From the NCBI GenBank assembly GCA_022496805.1, contig CM040093.1, forward strand, positions 2,668,501-2,732,500: a stretch of DNA of 64,000 nt, in the 5' to 3' direction. Source of the stretch: Pohlia nutans (taxonomy: Eukaryota; Streptophyta; Bryopsida; Bryales; Mniaceae). Shown here piece after piece: positions 61,141 to 64,000 of the stretch. How positions within the stretch are numbered: position 1 is the first letter of the stretch; each line of letters starts with the position of its first letter. A program made the translations under genes and the position numbers. A model generated the notes under the pieces. It did no database searches. It was not told the DNA's origin and was given only the letters and a program-made list of their open reading frames with translations.

Positions 61141-61150
61141 CGGAAAACTC

Positions 61151-61521
61151 ACTTGTCCTATCGATTTGTTCAATTTTTCATTATTTTTCATCAGTTTTCA
61201 CAATTTTGCACCATTCTTCATCATTTTATTTCAAAGCCTGCACTATTTATGACTAATTGGAGTTATGATATATAGTTGCACTCTATTTATTACTAGTTGG
61301 AGTTAATGTACCTTCACATCTGTGAATTCCTTCACCATTTTTCACCATTTCTATTTTAATTTTGTGGAAATTTTACGTCAAATCTTTTTTCCTCACATAG
61401 TTAATTTCTCCAATTTATCTTGTTTTTTTTTCCTCCTCTTATATATTTAACTAATTCTAGTTTAACTTTGTTACATGTTGTCTTAGTACTCTCGTTTACC
61501 ACTTTTAATCTCCCTTTTTAA
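61151..61521. other. AT-rich flank of the satellite
   Basis: T-rich sequence with TTTTTCA(C/T)(C/T)ATT repeats; no gene is seen. Confidence 0.5.
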
Positions 61522-61848
61522 TAACCCCTAAACGTTCCAGCGTCCAGAAATTGGATCATGAACAGATTCGAAGCCTTGTAGCTTTCTCTTACAACCTAGG
61601 ATGATTTTCATCCAAGTCAACTTTGAAAGCCTAATAAATTATGTACCAATTACAATAATGCTCTTGTGATGGGGAGCTCTTAATAATATTGAAGAGGCCG
61701 TCAACTACAAGTATGTCTAATTTGTTGGGTAGATTATATGCTTGCAATGGTCTTCTCATGTACACCTCATGTACATCTAAGCCATGCTAATATCTACTTT
61801 TGACACTAGAATCTACTTCTGTTCAAAGGGTTGGTACGTTTAGGGGTT
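61522..61848. mobile_element. MITE, TTAACCCCTAA family, copy 6 (short)
   Basis: TAACCCCTAAACGTTCCAGC at the left and TTGGTACGTTTAGGGGTT at the right are inverted termini. It is 327 bp with no ORF. Confidence 0.55.
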
Positions 61849-61859
61849 CAACTTTCTTG

Positions 61860-62030
61860 TGGGTATCGGTGGGCGGGTATCGGGACCGGGTATCGAGGGG
61901 ACGGGTATCGAGGGGGTGGGTATCGAAGAGGCGAGTATTAAGGGGGCGGGTATCGAGGGGCAGGTATCGTGGGGGCGGGTATCGGGACGGGGGTTGGTAT
62001 CGGGGGCGGATATCGGCTGCATACATGCCA
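61860..62030 (+). repeat. G-rich minisatellite (GGGTATCG units)
   Basis: About ten units of 14-17 bases, consensus GGGTATCGAGGGGGC, in a row. The G tracts could fold as quadruplexes. Open frames across it (Val/Ser/Gly/Arg-rich) are repeat artefacts. Confidence 0.85.
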
Positions 62031-62079
62031 CCCAGCTCTCTGCACCACAGATTAGGGTTTTCATGCTTGTACCTGCAGA

Positions 62080-62740
62080 TTGTCGCAGGCGCTGCTGCCA
62101 CGAGGCAACTGCACATGGAGTCCATGGCATCAACTCCAATTGGAGAGCTCAGCATTTTTGTAAGTTTCTCCCGGCACCTCTCTAGGCATCTGAAGCAGAA
62201 GATTTCGAAGTTGTAGTGAGTCTGTTTGGAGTTAGAGTTTTAAGAGTCGGCAATCCCACGGATCCGTGGGATTAACTTCAATGCCATAAATGGCACCTAG
62301 GCCAATCCCACGGATCCGTGGGATTAACTTCAATGCCATATTCTGTCAGTGTTTAGCTAGCTCTGGGATGCCCACACTGTCATTCTGTCAGTGTACAGCT
62401 AGAATATAATTTCAGTGTGCTCAGATCTTGGGTCTTGGATCTTGGGTCTTTCAGAATTTCAGAATCAGTGGCCGGGTCCTATTTCAACTACAGCGTATTC
62501 AACTACGTATTCAAATTTAACGTATTCAACAAAAAGTCAACCCCTGATCTATTAGGGTTTCTTGCGGCTCTCTGTGTATATTCATAAGCGACAGTCCTCG
62601 TGCAGGCTGTTGCAGGCGATCCAAACGCTCGAGTTGCGATGGAGAGGCAGCTGCGCATGGAGTCCTCAGCTCCGATCTCCGTAAGTATCTCCCGCCCCTG
62701 TCTAGCATTCTCCCGTCCCCTGTCTGTCTCAGATCTCGAA
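62080..62740 (+). repeat. Diverged duplication of an exon-like segment upstream of the TGD3-like exon
   Basis: Segments at about 62085-62215 and 62605-62740 share GCAGGCG, AGGCA(A/G)CTGC(A/G)CATGGAGTCC, a GTAAGT donor followed by TCTCCC, then ATCTCGAAGTTG or TTTCGAAGTTG. Both carry short frames with an ATG (MESMASTPIGEL and MERQLRMESSAPIS) before the donor. They may be alternative first exons of the downstream gene. Confidence 0.5.
62252..62325. repeat. Two stray satellite cores
   Basis: The 22-bp palindrome of the satellite appears at 62252-62273 and 62304-62325, each followed by AACTTCAATGCCATA. They are about 1.1 kb beyond the main array. Confidence 0.9.
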
Positions 62741-62741
62741 G

Positions 62742-63120
62742 TTGCGATACGATCCTTTTCTCGACTGGATTCACGATTGGTTTCTTGAACGACTGGATTC
62801 ACTTTTGGATCATTTCGCGATTGGATCATATCGTGACTGGATTCATTTCGCGACTGTCTGCAAGGATTCACGATTGTCTAGCTTTCGCGACCGACTGCAA
62901 GGGTGCAGAAATTGTGTGCTGCGACTAGATCAATTCGCGTCTGGATGGCGACTGGATTCAGAATTTTGATTTCGCGACTTGATTGGCGATCGCGTTTGGA
63001 TCGCCTGCAACTAACTGGGAGTTCAGATCATTTCGAAGTTAGGTGCCAGTCTGTTGTTCAATCGCGTTTAGATCATTTCGAAGTTGCGTTTAGGTGCCAG
63101 TCTGGAGTGAAATTTTTTAA
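62742..63120 (+). repeat. Degenerate GCGACTGGATTCA-type repeats
   Basis: Variants of TTTCGCGA(C/T)TGGATTCA and GATCATTTCGAAGTT recur through this stretch. Open frames here are low-complexity and not credible genes. Confidence 0.5.
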
Positions 63121-63148
63121 AGTCATTGCCAAAAATAGCACCTAGTCC

Positions 63149-63170
63149 AATCCCACGGATCCGTGGGATT
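63149..63170. repeat. Third stray satellite core
   Basis: Perfect copy of the 22-bp palindrome, preceded by GCACCTAGTCC and followed by AACTTCAGTGG, close to the context of the 62304 copy. Confidence 0.9.
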
Positions 63171-63196
63171 AACTTCAGTGGATCCAACCTTCATGA

Positions 63197-63270
63197 TTCT
63201 GTGCCTGTCTTCCTAGAATCCGTACCTGTCTTCCTAGAATCCGTACCTGTCTTCCTAGAATCCGTGCCTG
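63197..63270 (+). repeat. 21-bp tandem repeat
   Basis: About 3.5 units of CCTGTCTTCCTAGAATCCGT plus one base. A related piece occurs near 63536-63560. Confidence 0.8.
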
Positions 63271-63730
63271 TCTTGCAACAGTTCGATCTGTGAGGAAGTT
63301 CGATCTAGCTAGCTTCTACAAGAACCAGATTTGGTGCCACTGAATCGATCAAACTGTTGCAAGATTTTTCGCATCAGGCCTTGGAACCTACAGGTGCGTA
63401 CGTACTGAACTGAATCATTCTGCTGGTGCTGAGGAATTAACTCTCTTCTGCATCCTAAGTAAAGTGGTAGCATATATACTAATGAAAAATTCCATAATTG
63501 TTCATATTTTCATTAGGAGGTGCAGCTTCCTGGATTCCGTGCCTGTCTTCCTGTCTTCCTCTAGTCCACCCAACTACACACTGATTCTCTAGGCACAGGA
63601 GTCAGTGAATTTCAGTGAAATTTTGCCACTCAGTGAATTACAGCGTGCGTAGAGCCAGTGTGCTTAGGACTTTCATAATGCAGCGTGCATAGAATCAGCG
63701 TGCATAAAATCAGTGTGCATAGAATTTCAG

Positions 63731-63855
63731 CATCAGTCGTGAGATCAATTGCTAAGCCTGCTGTGGATGATGCTGATGATGAGGATTTAATTGAATGTCG
63801 TAACGTGTACAAATCTTTTGGTGAGAAGCAGATTTTGCAAGGGGCTAGTTTTAAG
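63731..63855 (+). CDS. TGD3: TGD3-like ABC ATPase, first recognisable exon (partial, runs off window)
   Basis: A GAATTTCAG acceptor and an AAG|GTAATG donor bound a 125-base exon entering in phase 1. It encodes VDDADDEDLIECRNVYKSF and then GEKQILQGASFK, which is the start of an ABC nucleotide-binding domain. The wording matches plant TGD3 (ABCI13), where the same segment precedes the Walker A loop; the intron position directly after SFK fits. TGD3 is the stromal ATPase of the TGD1/2/3 complex that imports lipids from the ER through the plastid inner envelope. The transit-peptide exon should lie upstream; it was not identified with confidence, since the duplicated segments near 62.1 and 62.7 kb end in an incompatible phase. 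Walker A and the rest lie beyond 64000. Confidence 0.75.
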
Positions 63856-64000
63856 GTAATGCTACTTAACCTTGAAGATTTTATTTTTTCTATGCAAGCT
63901 AGTGTATTCAAGGGAATCATGGCTCTATTTTAAACCAGTTCTGTACATGCTCGGAGGTTACAATAGTAAAAACAGAGTTGGTTTGACCTAATTTGAGTGA

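Larger units (their letters stand above)
46220..61150. repeat. 63-bp palindromic satellite array, about 240 monomers
   Basis: The monomer is 63 bp with core CCCACGGATCCGTGGG, part of a 22-bp perfect palindrome centred on a BamHI site. Flanks CTC(C/T)ATGGTGTCC and AGCCACCATAG extend the symmetry, so a monomer is one long imperfect inverted repeat. Two linker types occur: TCTTTCTCAACACAAAAC and, at intervals, TTTTTTGCAACGGAAAAC, the latter itself flanked by CCATAGAG and CTCTATGG. Because 63 is a multiple of three and the unit has few stops, long fake ORFs appear in several frames. Divergence between monomers is modest and patchy. Confidence 0.95.

Noticed and set aside
46220..61150. Long open frames up to 276 codons in the satellite
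   Set aside because: They follow from a 63-bp (21-codon) stop-poor unit, are open in several frames at once and show no domain or start context.
46220..61150. CRISPR-like array of palindromic repeats
   Set aside because: Repeats are contiguous without unique spacers and the context is a plant nuclear genome.
61800..62216. 138-codon frame VSRGRVSRGWVSKRR...
   Set aside because: It is a translation of the GGGTATCG minisatellite.

Overview
The window is nuclear DNA of a land plant. It carries a spliced plant-type GATA zinc-finger gene with GT-AG introns, the start of a plastid lipid-transport ABC ATPase gene (TGD3-like), CACTA termini, MITEs, an LTR retrotransposon primed by a plant-type tRNA site, a LINE tail and a very large satellite. 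Nothing bacterial, organellar or viral was seen. The lineage cannot be fixed from sequence alone; the GC-rich elements make a non-flowering land plant plausible, but that is an inference. Only two host genes are clear: the GATA26/27-like gene (about 31.6-38.4 kb, +) and the TGD3-like first recognisable exon at the right edge (63.73-63.86 kb, +).

Left part (1-15.4 kb). A decayed ORF on the minus strand (161-831) is followed by a complete non-autonomous CACTA element (1158-4147, TSD TGG) that holds a MITE and a tRNA-like SINE head. Next is a foldback element with roughly 0.8 kb inverted arms (4571-11287). Its left arm was invaded by a very young minus-strand LTR retrotransposon (4805-8533) whose only ORF encodes a 634-residue coiled-coil protein. 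Several MITEs with termini TTAACCCCTAA follow.

Middle part (15.4-31 kb). This holds nested MITEs, a GC-rich block saturated with CCGG (about 16.04-20.05 kb) carrying a gag-like ORF broken by one TAG, a 5'-truncated LINE inside a MITE with an 11-bp TSD, further MITEs, and a solo LTR with TSD GTAGA (27503-28551).

GATA gene (about 31-38.4 kb). The locus is rich in microsatellites. I reconstruct eight coding exons for a 666-residue protein with an N-terminal CX2CX18CX2C GATA finger and a C-terminal DEUBAD/ASXH-type region. Two short upstream ORFs lie in the inferred leader.

Right part (39-64 kb). A GC-rich block (about 39.48-42.97 kb) encodes an FCP1/NIF-type HAD phosphatase-like protein and is peppered with a GGGGAG-NN-CTCCCC-like motif. 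A 171-bp CACTA MITE, a small acidic ORF with TATA box and AATAAA, and a SWIM zinc-finger gene remnant follow. From a CACTA-like terminus at 45669 an approximately 15 kb satellite begins: about 240 monomers of 63 bp, each near-palindromic around a BamHI-site core, organised in higher-order repeats. Stray monomers continue into the region upstream of the TGD3-like exon. The strongest candidates for something undescribed are this double-palindromic satellite, the phosphatase-bearing motif-peppered element, and the coiled-coil LTR element.
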